Assembly: GCF_007644105.1 (NCBI RefSeq)
Contig: NZ_VFAC01000033.1
Span: 1 to 42,711, forward strand
Direction of reading: 5' to 3'
Length of the DNA: 42,711 bases
Origin: Elioraea rosea
Lineage (GTDB): Bacteria > Pseudomonadota > Alphaproteobacteria > Acetobacterales > Acetobacteraceae
Below are positions 1 to 8,247 of the stretch, in pieces. Every line of letters starts with the position of its first letter. The first letter of the stretch is position 1. The translations under genes were made by a program, and so were the position numbers. The notes below the pieces were generated by a model. That model searched no databases and had not been told where the DNA came from. It saw only the letters and a program-made list of their open reading frames with translations.

Positions 1-203
1 GCGCCGATCACGGCGACGCGCAGGTCGCGCCGGGGCTGCGCGAGCGCGGGGAGCGTGGCGGTTGCCAAGGCGCCGGCCAGCGCCGCGCGGCGGGTGAGCG
101 GCATCGCGACGAGCTCGTCGAGCGGGGGTGCCCCCGGCTTCTGCGCGTGTGCGGCCATGGCAGCGGCGCGCCGGAGCGCGGCGAAGAGCGGCGTGCGCGA
201 CAT
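1..203 (-). CDS. Flavin amine oxidase-like protein, N-terminal part only
   Basis: The gene runs off the left edge, so only about 67 N-terminal residues are visible. The start at 203 is preceded by a good GGGAGG ribosome site about eight bases upstream. Residues 1-34 are a loose leader. Then comes a Tat-like segment, LTRRAALAGALATATLPALA, followed by DLRVAVIGA, which looks like the first strand and glycine-rich turn of an FAD-binding Rossmann fold. The pattern of Tat signal then dinucleotide-binding fold is typical of exported flavin monoamine oxidases and related FAD oxidoreductases. The substrate cannot be read from this fragment. It diverges from the GntR-type regulator gene, and the two share a 113-bp intergenic region. 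The exact family is uncertain; another NAD(P)- or FAD-binding protein is possible. Confidence 0.6.
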   Translation of the reverse strand, partial: MSRTPLFAALRRAAAMAAHAQKPGAPPLDELVAMPLTRRAALAGALATATLPALAQPRRDLRVAVIG

Positions 204-278
204 GGAGGGTCCTCCCGGAGACGAAACGAGCGCACCATAGGGCCAGCCGTGCCGATGCCGCAACGCACACCTGCCGGG

Positions 279-307
279 TTGACGGGCAAGGGCTCGGCGG
301 CAAGATT
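279..307 (+). promoter_or_regulatory. Candidate sigma-70 promoter of the FadR-type regulator gene
   Basis: TTGACG (279-284) and AAGATT (302-307) are separated by exactly 17 bases. The -35 box is near consensus and the -10 box is weak (3 of 6). The predicted start of transcription, about 314, lies only a few bases before the first ATG at 317, so the message would be almost or fully leaderless. No Shine-Dalgarno sequence is visible before 317, which agrees with that reading. Confidence 0.45.
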
Positions 308-317
308 GGTCAGACCA
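307..317. promoter_or_regulatory. FadR-family operator, perfect inverted repeat
   Basis: TGGTCAGACCA is an 11-bp inverted repeat with arms TGGTC and GACCA around a central A. It matches the TGGT-N3-ACCA operator type bound by FadR-subfamily GntR regulators such as PdhR, LldR and FadR. It overlaps the end of the putative -10 box, the expected transcription start and the first base of the start codon at 317. A bound repressor would therefore block transcription of the regulator and of the TRAP operon behind it. Confidence 0.6.
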
Positions 318-1075
318 TGGCCATGGAAGCAGACCCAGTCCTGATCCGCCCCAAGCCCGAGCAGGGTGCGCAGGGCGTGGGGCGCGTCATCGCCTACGTG
401 AAGGAGGCGATGCTCGCAGGTCGCCTCCAACCCGGCGACAGGCTCCTGCCCGAGCGCGACCTCGCCGCCACGCTTGGGGTCAGCCGCCCCGTGCTGCGCG
501 AGGCGCTGCGCGGGCTGGCGCAGCTCGGCCTCGTCGAGACGCGGCAGGGAAGCGGCTCCGTCATCCGCCGCCCCTCTCCCGAGATGCTGCGCGACGTCTT
601 CACCTTCACCCTCGCTGCCGATCGCGGCGCGGTCGAGGACGTGATGGAGGCGCGCATCGCCATCGAGTGCCAGGCGATCCGCCTTGCCTGCACGCGTGCG
701 GGCCCCGCCGAGCTCGCCCGCGTGCGCGCCGCACTCGACGGCATCCTCGCCACGGTCGAGGACGCGGAAGCGGGGGGGCGCGCCGATGCCGCGTTCCACG
801 CCGCCCTCGTCGCCGCCTCCGGCAGCCAGACGCTGATGGCGATGCACGATACGCTGTCGGAACTGCTTCTCGTCTCGCATGTCGCACGCCGGCGCGAGAC
901 GCTCGGAACCAAGCGCATCCGCGACAGCCTCGCCGAAGCGCATCGCGACGTGTTCGCAGCGCTCATGGCGCGCGAGCCCGACCGCGCCGACGCGACGCTG
1001 CGCGCGCATTTCCGGATCGGCGACGAGCTTCGCCGCGAACGCCTCGCGGAGGTGCCGAGAACCACCGCTGGGTGA
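317..1075 (+). CDS. GntR-family regulator, FadR (FCD) subfamily
   Basis: A 252-residue transcription factor. Residues 20-85 form the GntR winged helix, with the typical LQPGDRLLPERDLAATLGVS and RPVLREALRGL segments. Residues about 100-240 are an all-helical FCD ligand domain. D157 and H161 (DAAFH), H209 and H231 fit the metal-binding Asp-His-His-His set of that domain, so the effector is probably a carboxylate. ATG 317 is used because an identical operator-type palindrome overlaps it and no in-frame start exists between 128 and 317; ATG 323 is an alternative. The gene leads the TRAP-isomerase-dehydrogenase operon with a 35-nt gap, so it most likely controls that operon and itself. Family certainty is high; the ligand is unknown. 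Confidence 0.92.
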   Translation: MAMEADPVLIRPKPEQGAQGVGRVIAYVKEAMLAGRLQPGDRLLPERDLAATLGVSRPVLREALRGLAQLGLVETRQGSGSVIRRPSPEMLRDVFTFTLAADRGAVEDVMEARIAIECQAIRLACTRAGPAELARVRAALDGILATVEDAEAGGRADAAFHAALVAASGSQTLMAMHDTLSELLLVSHVARRRETLGTKRIRDSLAEAHRDVFAALMAREPDRADATLRAHFRIGDELRRERLAEVPRTTAG

Positions 1076-1110
1076 CCACGCCTGAGCTGACGAGAAAGGG
1101 AGAGAACGCC

Positions 1111-2106
1111 ATGACATTCGCCATCACCCGCCGGGCCGCGCTGGCCGCAGGCGCTGCCCTCGCCCTCGCCCCGCGCGAGGCCTTCGCCGCCACCCTCCGC
1201 TACGCCCATGTCGGCGCGGCGGGCGACGTGCAGACGCGGTTCGCAGAGGAACTCGCCGCCGCCGTGCGCACCAAGTCGGGCGGCAAGACGGAGATCCGCG
1301 TGTTCCCCAACAGCCAGCTCGGCGGCGTCTCCGAGATGGTGGACGGGGTGCAGCAGGGCTCGATCCAGATGGGCCACCATGACTTCGCCTCGCTCGCGAA
1401 GTTCGTCCCAGAGGTCGGCGTGTTCAACGCGCCCTACATCTACCGCGACGGCGAGCATGCGCTGCGCGCGACCGACCCCGACACCTCGCCCGTGCTGAAG
1501 GAGATCAATGACAAGCTCGTCGCTGCCTCCGGCGTGCGCATCGTCGGCCGCATCTATCGCGGCGCCCGGCACATCTCCTCGAAGTTCCCGGTGCGCTCGC
1601 CGGCCGATCTCGCGAACAAGCCGTTCCGCGCCGTGCCGCTCGAGCTCTGGGTGTCGATGGTCAAGGGCTTCGGCGCGGTGCCCACGCCGGTCGAGGTGGC
1701 GGAGCTGCCGACGGCGCTGATGACCGGCCTCGTCGTCGGGCAGGAGAACCCGCTAACGATGATCAGCGCCAACAAGCTGTTCGAGGTGCAGAGCCACGTC
1801 TCGATGACCGGGCACATGATCAGCCTGCTCGCGGTCTTCGCCAATGACCGCGCCTGGCAGCGGCTGCCAGCGGACGAGCGGACCGCGCTGACCGAGGCGC
1901 TGCGCGAGAAGGGCCGCGAGAGCTACGAGTGGGCGAAGGCAGACGAGGCGAAGCTCGTCTCCGAGCTCCAGGGGCGCGGCATGACCTTCATCACGGCAGA
2001 GACGGGGCTCGACCAGAACGCGTTCCGCACCGCCGTGCTTCGCCAGGTGAACCAGGACTTCCCGGCCTGGGCGCCGCTGATCGCGCGCATCGGCGAGATC
2101 CGCTGA
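1111..2106 (+). CDS. dctP: TRAP transporter solute-binding protein, DctP type
   Basis: A 331-residue periplasmic binding protein. The first 27 residues are a Tat-like export signal (ITRRAALAAGA, then cleavage near AFA-A). The mature part has the DctP fold: FPNSQLGG, then GSIQMGHHDFASL, and the central segment RSPADLANKPFRAVP, where an arginine of the DctP family usually pairs with the carboxylate of the ligand. The start has a good site, GAAAGGGAGAG. The gene is followed after two bases by dctQ, and dctM comes next, giving a complete tripartite transporter driven by the sodium gradient. Ligands of this family are mostly sugar acids and other organic acids; the neighbours (isomerase, dehydrogenase) favour a sugar acid here. 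The family is sure and the ligand is inference. Confidence 0.93.
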   Translation: MTFAITRRAALAAGAALALAPREAFAATLRYAHVGAAGDVQTRFAEELAAAVRTKSGGKTEIRVFPNSQLGGVSEMVDGVQQGSIQMGHHDFASLAKFVPEVGVFNAPYIYRDGEHALRATDPDTSPVLKEINDKLVAASGVRIVGRIYRGARHISSKFPVRSPADLANKPFRAVPLELWVSMVKGFGAVPTPVEVAELPTALMTGLVVGQENPLTMISANKLFEVQSHVSMTGHMISLLAVFANDRAWQRLPADERTALTEALREKGRESYEWAKADEAKLVSELQGRGMTFITAETGLDQNAFRTAVLRQVNQDFPAWAPLIARIGEIR

Positions 2107-2108
2107 GC

Positions 2109-2573
2109 GTGCGTTTCGTCCGCCTTCCCTTGCAGGTCGCCAGCGTCGCAGCCCTTGCGGCGCTGGTGATCCTGCCCTGCCTGCAGATCATCCTGCGCGA
2201 TGTCTTCGTCGCTCCCATCGTGGGTCTCGAGGAGGTCGCCAAGCTCGCGCTGATCCTGCTCGTGTTCCTCGCCTACCCCCTGGTGGTGGACAAGGGCGAG
2301 GACATCGTGATGGGCGAGGCGAAGGCGATGCTTCCCGAACTGCCCCGGCGGATCGCCGATGCCGCGATCGGGCTCATCTGCGCCGGTGCCGCCGTGGTGA
2401 TGGCCTGGGCGGTGTGGGAGGCGCTTGCCTCGAACCCGCGCAACATGACGCCGACGCTCAAGATCCCCTTCTGGATCTTCCTCGCCTCCGCCTTCATCGC
2501 CTTCGCCGGCGCGGCGCTGCTGCATCTCTACCGCGTGATGCGCCCCCGTCCCGCAGCGCCGACCATCGTGTAG
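2109..2573 (+). CDS. dctQ: TRAP transporter small membrane subunit, DctQ type
   Basis: A 154-residue inner-membrane protein with four predicted hydrophobic segments, the size and topology usual for DctQ subunits. Hallmarks are LQIILRDVFVAPIVGLEEVAK in the first third, a form of the family motif with an aromatic or charged residue before a conserved Glu-Glu, and a short cytoplasmic loop between helices two and three. The start is GTG at 2109, two bases after the stop of dctP; no better start follows near the N-terminus, and the first helix would be lost with later ones. It forms the membrane module together with DctM and docks the DctP protein. Translation is likely coupled to dctP. Confidence 0.9.
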   Translation: MRFVRLPLQVASVAALAALVILPCLQIILRDVFVAPIVGLEEVAKLALILLVFLAYPLVVDKGEDIVMGEAKAMLPELPRRIADAAIGLICAGAAVVMAWAVWEALASNPRNMTPTLKIPFWIFLASAFIAFAGAALLHLYRVMRPRPAAPTIV

Positions 2574-2582
2574 CGCCGCCGC

Positions 2583-3860
2583 ATGCTCGGCTATCTCGTC
2601 ATCGCGGGCTTCGTCAGCCTCTTCATCGCGGGGTTCCCGGTGGTGTTCGCGGTGCTGATCCCGGCGATCACCTATGTCCTGATCGAGGACCTTCCCTTCT
2701 CGCTTCTCGCGAGCCGCGTCACCTACGCGCTCGACAGTTTCCCGCTCGTCGCCGTGCCGATCTTCATTTTCGTCGGCAACCTGATGAACCTCGCCGGCAT
2801 CACCGAGCGGATCTTCCGCTTCGCCGACGTGCTGGTCGGTCGCATCCATGGCGGTCTCGCGCAGGTCAACATCGTCGCCTCGCTGATCTTCTCCGGCATC
2901 TCCGGTGCCGCGCTCGCGGATGTCGGCGGCCTTGGCCGCGTCGAGATCAAGGCGATGAACGAGCGTGGGTTCGACCCTCCCTTCTCGGCCGCCGTCACCG
3001 CGGCGAGCGCGCTTGTGGGGCCGATCTTCCCTCCCTCGATCCCGTTGATCGTCTACGGCTCCGTCACCTCGGTCTCGATCATCCAGCTGCTTCTCGCAGG
3101 CATCCTGCCTGCCGTGTTCTGCACCATCGCCCTGATGATCACGGCAGGCATCGTCGCGCTGAAGGCAGGCTACCCGAGGGCCGATCGCTGGCCGAGGATC
3201 GCCGAGATCATCGCTGCCTTCTTCCCCGCAGCGCCCGCCCTGTTCGCGCCCGTGCTCATCGTCTCGGGGATGCTGACGGGCCACTTCACGCCGACGGAGG
3301 CGGCTGCCGTGACGGCCGCCTACGTTCTCTTCGTCGGCTTCGTCGTCTATCGCGAGATGACGGCCACGCACGTGCTCGATGCGGCGCTTCTCTCCGCACG
3401 GAACACCGCGGCGATCCTGATCATCGTCGCAGCCGCGGCGATGTTCGGCTGGATCCTTGCCATCGAGGAGATCCCCCAGGCCTTCGGCGCCTTCATCTCC
3501 GGCCTCTCGACCGACCCGGACGTTCTCTTGCTGCTCGTCAACGTCGTGTTCCTGGTCGTCGGCATGTTCCTCGACAGCACCACCGCGACGCTTCTCGTGG
3601 TGCCGATCGTCGCCCCTCCGATCGTCGCCGCAGGCGTGGACCCCGTGCATCTCGGGCTGACGATCATCTTCAACCTGATGATCGGGCTGCTGACGCCGCC
3701 CATGGGCCTCGCGCTGTTCCTGATCGGCGACATCGCCAAGGTGTCGATGCAGGCCTTGCTTCGCGCGCTCGTGCCGTTCTACGTGCCGCTCTTCGTCACG
3801 CTTGCGGCCATTACCTACATTCCCGCCCTCTCGCTCACCATCCCCAGCCTGATACGCTGA
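2583..3860 (+). CDS. dctM: TRAP transporter large membrane subunit, DctM type
   Basis: A 425-residue protein of twelve or more hydrophobic segments, the usual length for DctM. Family signatures visible include FPVVAVPIFIF-like FPLVAVPIFIFVGNLMN, SGISGAALADVGGLG, the turn GPIFPPSIPLIVYG and, near the C-terminus, the repeat MIGLLTPPMGLALFLI. The two half-repeats correspond to the elevator transport domain that carries substrate and sodium. The ATG start at 2583 has only a weak ribosome site, so it may depend on ribosomes leaving dctQ, which ends nine bases earlier. It completes the dctPQM set and precedes the isomerase gene by 25 bases. Confidence 0.94.
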   Translation: MLGYLVIAGFVSLFIAGFPVVFAVLIPAITYVLIEDLPFSLLASRVTYALDSFPLVAVPIFIFVGNLMNLAGITERIFRFADVLVGRIHGGLAQVNIVASLIFSGISGAALADVGGLGRVEIKAMNERGFDPPFSAAVTAASALVGPIFPPSIPLIVYGSVTSVSIIQLLLAGILPAVFCTIALMITAGIVALKAGYPRADRWPRIAEIIAAFFPAAPALFAPVLIVSGMLTGHFTPTEAAAVTAAYVLFVGFVVYREMTATHVLDAALLSARNTAAILIIVAAAAMFGWILAIEEIPQAFGAFISGLSTDPDVLLLLVNVVFLVVGMFLDSTTATLLVVPIVAPPIVAAGVDPVHLGLTIIFNLMIGLLTPPMGLALFLIGDIAKVSMQALLRALVPFYVPLFVTLAAITYIPALSLTIPSLIR

Positions 3861-3885
3861 TCCGATCCGCTTGAAAGGTGCCCCC

Positions 3886-4332
3886 ATGAAGATCGTCGTC
3901 GGTTCCGACCATGCTGGCTTCTCCCTCAAGGCCGATGTGGTCGCCGCCATCCGCCGCGCCGGCCACGAGGTCGAGGACGTCGGCAGCCATGACGACAAGC
4001 CCGTCGATTTCCCCGACATCGCGAAGGCCGTGTGCGACAGGGTGACCGACGGACGGGCCGATCGCGGCATGCTCGTCTGCGGCACCGGCGTCGGCGCCTC
4101 GATCGCGGCGAACAAGCGGCGGGGCATCCGCGCAGCCGTCTGCCACGACGCGCATTCGGCGCACCAGTCCGTCGAGCATGACGATGTCAACGTGATGTGC
4201 ATCGGCGCGAAGATCGTCGGAGCCTGGCTCGCCGAGGATCTCGTGCGCGCCTTCCTCGAGGCGAAGTTCAACGCCACCGACGATCACGTCCGCCGCGTCG
4301 CCAAGCTCACCGCCTTCGAGAGCGAGGCCTGA
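3886..4332 (+). CDS. RpiB/LacAB-family sugar-phosphate isomerase
   Basis: A 148-residue isomerase of the RpiB/LacA/LacB family, which interconverts aldose and ketose phosphates. MKIVVGSDHAGFSLK opens the protein and gives the phosphate and substrate-binding Asp-His. CGTGVGASIAANK around residues 65-77 contains the catalytic base Cys65, equivalent to the cysteine of E. coli RpiB, and HDDVNVMCIGAKIVG is the C-terminal signature. A TTG at 3871 is in frame, but ATG 3886 has the site GAAAGG and matches the family N-terminus. The gene is inside a TRAP catabolic operon, so it may act on a tetrose, pentose or related phosphate from the imported compound, as do the erythritol-type RpiB homologues, instead of serving the pentose pathway. 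No kinase gene is seen nearby. Confidence 0.88.
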   Translation: MKIVVGSDHAGFSLKADVVAAIRRAGHEVEDVGSHDDKPVDFPDIAKAVCDRVTDGRADRGMLVCGTGVGASIAANKRRGIRAAVCHDAHSAHQSVEHDDVNVMCIGAKIVGAWLAEDLVRAFLEAKFNATDDHVRRVAKLTAFESEA

Positions 4333-4335
4333 GGA

Positions 4336-5097
4336 ATGGCACGGGCCGGCGCGTTCCGGGGCAAGCGCGTCGTCATCACCGGCGCAGCCGGAATCTACGG
4401 CTCGTGGTTCGCCCGCGCCTTCGCCGAGGAGGGCGCGGTTCTCTGCCTCTCCGACAACCGCGCCGAGGCGCTCGAGGAGACGGTTGCCGGGCTCGGGCTC
4501 GACCGCGCGACGACGCTCACCCACGCGACGGAGCTGCTCGACGAGGCCTCGATCCTCGACCTCGCTCGCCTCGTCGCCGACCGGTGGGGCGCGCCGGACA
4601 TCGTCATCAACAACGCCGGCATCTATCCCGGCAGGCTGCTCGTCGAGACCTCGACCGAGGAATACGACACGATCATCGGCGTGAACGTGCGCGCGCCCTT
4701 CCTCGTCACGCGCGAGATGGCGAAGCTGATGATCGCGCGCGAGGTGCGCGGCAGCATCATCGCCGTCGGCTCAGGGGCGGCCCGCAAGCTCCGCCCCTCG
4801 CGGGTTCTGTACTGCACCTCGAAGACGATGCTCGAGCGCATCGCCAAGGGCTTCGCGCTCGAGCTCGCCCCGCACGGCATCCGCGTCAACGTCGTCGAGC
4901 CGGGCTTCGCTGCCGGAAGCGCGGTGAGCCCACTGTCGGAGAAGCACATCGCCGAGACCACCGCCTCGATCCCGCTCGGGCGGCTGACCGACTGGCGCGA
5001 CGCGCCGGAGGCGGTGATGTTCCTCTGCTCGGAGAAGGCCTCCTACATCACAGGCACGGTTCTCGCCGTCGAGGGCGGCAACAGCCTCAGGCTGTAG
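4336..5097 (+). CDS. Short-chain dehydrogenase/reductase (SDR)
   Basis: A 253-residue classical SDR. The cofactor motif is TGAAGIYG near residues 15-22, with Tyr where most relatives have Gly. NNAG follows near residue 91, and the active site consists of Ser146, Tyr159 and Lys163 (YCTSK), with Ser exactly 13 residues before Tyr. The C-terminal part has VEPGFAAGSA and the typical ITGTVLAVEGG ending. It should oxidise an alcohol or reduce a ketone with NAD(P). The start lies three bases after the isomerase stop, so it is in the TRAP operon and probably acts on the imported polyol or sugar acid. Its last 11 bases overlap the convergent MFS gene. Fold and mechanism are sure; the substrate is unknown. 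Confidence 0.9.
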   Translation: MARAGAFRGKRVVITGAAGIYGSWFARAFAEEGAVLCLSDNRAEALEETVAGLGLDRATTLTHATELLDEASILDLARLVADRWGAPDIVINNAGIYPGRLLVETSTEEYDTIIGVNVRAPFLVTREMAKLMIAREVRGSIIAVGSGAARKLRPSRVLYCTSKTMLERIAKGFALELAPHGIRVNVVEPGFAAGSAVSPLSEKHIAETTASIPLGRLTDWRDAPEAVMFLCSEKASYITGTVLAVEGGNSLRL

Positions 5098-6343
5098 CCG
5101 CGGCCGGCTCTGCCCGCCCGAGGGCGCGCCGGAGAAGCCAGGCGACGATCGAGACGTTGAGCGCGTTCCAGGCGAGCCCGTTGAGCACCGCCGCCTGGTA
5201 GGAGCCGGTGAGGTCGAACATCACCCCAGACAGCCAGCCGCCGAGCGCCATGCCAGCGAGCGTCGCCGAGATGGCGAGGCCGACGCGCACGCCCGCCTGG
5301 GCGGCGGGGAAGTATTCGCGCACGATGAACGCATAGGCCGGCACGATGCCGCCCTGGAACAGCCCGAAAACGGCAGAGACGATGTAGAGCGCGACGAGCC
5401 CGTCGAACGGCAGGTAGAGCGCGAGCGCGATGCCCTGCAGAACGGATCCGAGAAGCAGCGTCGCGAGCCCGCCGATGCGGTCCATCACCCAGCCCGAGAT
5501 GAGGCGGCTGACGATGCCGAAGCCGAGCATCAGCGCCAGCATCTCCGCCCCTCGCGCCGGGCCGTAGCCGAGATCGACGCAGTAGGCGACGATATGGACC
5601 TGCGGCATCGACATCGCCACGCAGCAGGCGACGGCCGCGACCATGATCAGCCCTTGCAGCGTGTTGCGCCGGAGGCCGAGCGGCATCGGGTCGTCTGGGC
5701 TGCGGGCGAGCGCCGGCCCGGGCGCGGCATGGGCCGGCACGGGGCGGCTGAGGACGAGCGCGAGCGGGATCATCGTGACCAGGCAGATCACGCCGATCGC
5801 GAGATGCGTGCCACGCCAGCCATGGTCGGCAACAAGAACCTGGAGGATCGGCGGCCAGATCGCGCCGGCGAAGTAGTTGCCGCTGATGCCGAGGGCGACG
5901 GCGATGCCGCGGTGGCGGTCGAACCAGCGCGAGGTGTCGGCCGCGAGCGGGGCGAACACGGCCGAGGCGCCGAACAGGCCGATGAGCACGCCGCTCAACA
6001 GGGCGAAGACGATCATCGAGGGAGCAAAGGCGGTCGCCACATAGCCGAGGCAGAGCGACACCGCGCCGATCAGGGCCGGAAGCATGGCTCCCCGCCTGTC
6101 GGCGAGCTGCCCGAACAGCACGCCGCCTCCGACGAAGCCGAGCATCACGAAGGTATAGGGAAGCGAGGCCTCGCCCCGGGCCGTGCCGAACTCGGCCTGG
6201 ACGAAGGGCAGAACCACGACGACCGACCACATGCCGACGCCGCCGATCGTGCCGAGCAGGGTGACGGCAGCGAGCCGCACCCAGGCATAGCGCGATTCGA
6301 CCCCGCCGCTTCGCCACGCCTCGGTGGCGTCGGTTACCCTCAT
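5087..6343 (-). CDS. MFS transporter, monocarboxylate/OFA-like
   Basis: A 418-residue major facilitator with twelve predicted helices. The loop between helices two and three has the form GQLADRRGAM, the usual MFS motif A region, and RWFDRHRGIAVALGISGNYFAG follows helix four, as in monocarboxylate and oxalate/formate-type exchangers. The start at 6343 gives MRVTDATEAW before the first helix and has GGGGA upstream; the reading frame stays open further upstream but that part shows no conserved features. It runs convergent to the SDR gene with an 11-nt overlap. The substrate is not clear. Its position next to the TRAP operon suggests organic acid transport, but the opposite orientation means it need not share control. 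Confidence 0.85.
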   Translation of the reverse strand: MRVTDATEAWRSGGVESRYAWVRLAAVTLLGTIGGVGMWSVVVVLPFVQAEFGTARGEASLPYTFVMLGFVGGGVLFGQLADRRGAMLPALIGAVSLCLGYVATAFAPSMIVFALLSGVLIGLFGASAVFAPLAADTSRWFDRHRGIAVALGISGNYFAGAIWPPILQVLVADHGWRGTHLAIGVICLVTMIPLALVLSRPVPAHAAPGPALARSPDDPMPLGLRRNTLQGLIMVAAVACCVAMSMPQVHIVAYCVDLGYGPARGAEMLALMLGFGIVSRLISGWVMDRIGGLATLLLGSVLQGIALALYLPFDGLVALYIVSAVFGLFQGGIVPAYAFIVREYFPAAQAGVRVGLAISATLAGMALGGWLSGVMFDLTGSYQAAVLNGLAWNALNVSIVAWLLRRALGRAEPAAATA

Positions 6344-6471
6344 CCGTATTGTCCCCGGCGCCGCGGCGCCTCTGCGTTTCCAGGGTAGAGACGGTAGGCG
6401 CGCCCGATCCGCGCCGCAATCGCGTGGCATGCAGCGCACGCCCGCCGGAGCGACAGGACTTCTCCCAAACC

Positions 6472-8247
6472 GTGACGACCGTGCCATCCCGCCCAGCCCA
6501 TCCGGGCCCTGGCCTGATGCTTGCCGCCGCCGCGATCGGTGCCGCCGTCGTTGTCCTGTCCTTCGGGCCCACCCCGCTCGCCTTCTGGGAGGGGGTGCTT
6601 CGCCCCTCCTCGACAGGCTGGATGCTCGCCGGCCCCATGGGTCCTGACCCCGTGCAGTACTGGCTTGGATGGAGCTGGTTCCGCCGCGACGGATGGCACC
6701 TCCCCCCCGGCGCGAACCCCGATTACGGGCTCGAGATCGCGAGCACGATCTTCTACGCCGACATCATTCCGCTGATCGCGCTGCCGCTGAAGGCGCTCTC
6801 GGGGCTCGTCACCGTCGAGCAGTACTGGGGGGCCTGGCTGCTCTTCTGCGGCATGGCCCAGGCCGTGCTCGGCATGCGGCTCGCCGCGCTGTCGGGGATC
6901 GGCGCCAGCCTCGCCGGCCGCGCCGCCCTGCTCGGCGCCGCGGCGATCTTCGCGCTTCAGCCGATGATGCTGATGCGCATGGCAGGGCACCTGGCGCTGG
7001 CCGGGCAGTGGACGATCCTCGCCGCCCTGCTCCTCTGCTTCACGGACGGGCATAGCTTCCGCCGGCCGCTCGGCTGGGCGGCGCTCGTTCTCGCCACCAG
7101 CCTCGTCCACTCCTACCTGCTTGTGATGGTCGGAGCGCTCTGGGGCGCCGACTGGCTTCGCCGAACCATCGCCGAACCCGCCGCGCGACGCCTCGTCGAG
7201 GCGCTGGCCGTGCCGGCGCTCGCGCTGTTCGGGCTCTGGATGGCCGGGTTCTTCGCCCTGCGCGCGGGGCATGACGCGGCAGGCTATGGCGAGCTCGGCT
7301 TCAACCTGCTCGCCTGGATCGATTCGACGCTCTGGGGCTCGATCATCCCCCCCGTGCCCGACCTCAGGCACGGCGAATCCGGCAGCGACTATCTCGGCCT
7401 CGGCGGCATCGCGCTGATCCTCATCGCGCTCGGCGTGGCACTGGTGTGGCGCGATCTCGGCGTGGGCGCCGCACTCGGCCGGCGCTGGCCGCTCGTCCTC
7501 GCAGTTCTCGCCATGGCCGCCTTCGCGGCCACCCACCAGCCCTCGCTCGCCGGCGTGCGCATCAGGCTGTTCGACCCGCCCCACTGGATGCTCGAGCTCG
7601 CGGGCTTCCTCCGCGCCTCCACGCGGCTTGCCTGGCCGCTCGCCTACGCGCTCCTCGCGGCCTGCTCGATCCTCATCCTCCGCGCCATCGGGCCGCGCCG
7701 GGCGGGGCTTGCGGCGGCGCTCTTCGCCTCGCTCGCGACGCTTCAGCTCGCCGACCTCCTGCCCTCGATCCGCCACTACGAATCCCTGGTGATCAAGCAG
7801 CCGCGCATCCAGCCAGAGCGGCTGCCCGATCCGTTCTGGGACACGCTCGGGGCCGCCTACGGCCGCATACGCGCCGTTCCGGCGGCCGACCGCGGGCTGC
7901 ACTGGGAATCGACCGCGCGCTTCGCCATCCGCCACGGCATGACGACCGATGCCGTCTATCTCGCCCGCATCGACCCGACGAGGATCGCCGAGCTCCGCCG
8001 CAAGGTCGCCGCGCAGCTCTTCACCGGAGCGCGCGAACCGGGCACGCTCTACGTGCTGCGTGACCGCGACAGCCTGATCCGCGCCGATTTCGGGCGCGAC
8101 CGCGGAAGAGACCCGATGCTCTTGATCGACGGCCTGGTCGTCCTCGTGCCGGGCTGGGGGGACAGGCCGATCCCCGCACATCTGAGGAGGCTGATGCCGC
8201 CGTTCGACGGACTGCCCGAAGGCACGATCACGGAGGGAACGCGGTGA
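6472..8247 (+). CDS. DUF6311-like polytopic membrane protein, possible glycosyltransferase
   Basis: About 591 residues with roughly ten to twelve hydrophobic segments in the first 450 residues and a soluble C-terminal part. The first large loop contains DPVQYWLGWSWF, then GANPDYGLEIASTIFYADII, followed by PLIALPLK. The same pattern occurs in the protein at 17070-18692, so the two are paralogues. This layout, with an acidic periplasmic loop after helix one, resembles GT-C glycosyltransferases, and I take it as DUF6311-like. The start is uncertain: GTG 6472 is used, GTG 6481 and ATG 6517 are possible. It overlaps the next gene by four bases (GTGA) and sits in a polysaccharide locus, so transfer or processing of a lipid-linked sugar in the inner membrane is a fair guess. 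Confidence 0.7.
   Translation: MTTVPSRPAHPGPGLMLAAAAIGAAVVVLSFGPTPLAFWEGVLRPSSTGWMLAGPMGPDPVQYWLGWSWFRRDGWHLPPGANPDYGLEIASTIFYADIIPLIALPLKALSGLVTVEQYWGAWLLFCGMAQAVLGMRLAALSGIGASLAGRAALLGAAAIFALQPMMLMRMAGHLALAGQWTILAALLLCFTDGHSFRRPLGWAALVLATSLVHSYLLVMVGALWGADWLRRTIAEPAARRLVEALAVPALALFGLWMAGFFALRAGHDAAGYGELGFNLLAWIDSTLWGSIIPPVPDLRHGESGSDYLGLGGIALILIALGVALVWRDLGVGAALGRRWPLVLAVLAMAAFAATHQPSLAGVRIRLFDPPHWMLELAGFLRASTRLAWPLAYALLAACSILILRAIGPRRAGLAAALFASLATLQLADLLPSIRHYESLVIKQPRIQPERLPDPFWDTLGAAYGRIRAVPAADRGLHWESTARFAIRHGMTTDAVYLARIDPTRIAELRRKVAAQLFTGAREPGTLYVLRDRDSLIRADFGRDRGRDPMLLIDGLVVLVPGWGDRPIPAHLRRLMPPFDGLPEGTITEGTR

Noticed and set aside
1923-4277. Long minus-strand open frame (784 codons) opposite the TRAP genes
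   Set aside because: It is antisense to dctQ, dctM and the isomerase, which have clear family motifs; its translation is rich in Arg, Asp, His and Glu with no recognisable domain. Such frames are expected in DNA this rich in G and C.
6357-6370. Perfect 14-bp palindrome GGCGCCGCGGCGCC in the MFS/DUF6311 intergenic region
   Set aside because: It consists of G and C only, and such palindromes arise by chance at this base composition. There is no second copy and no regulator gene beside it.
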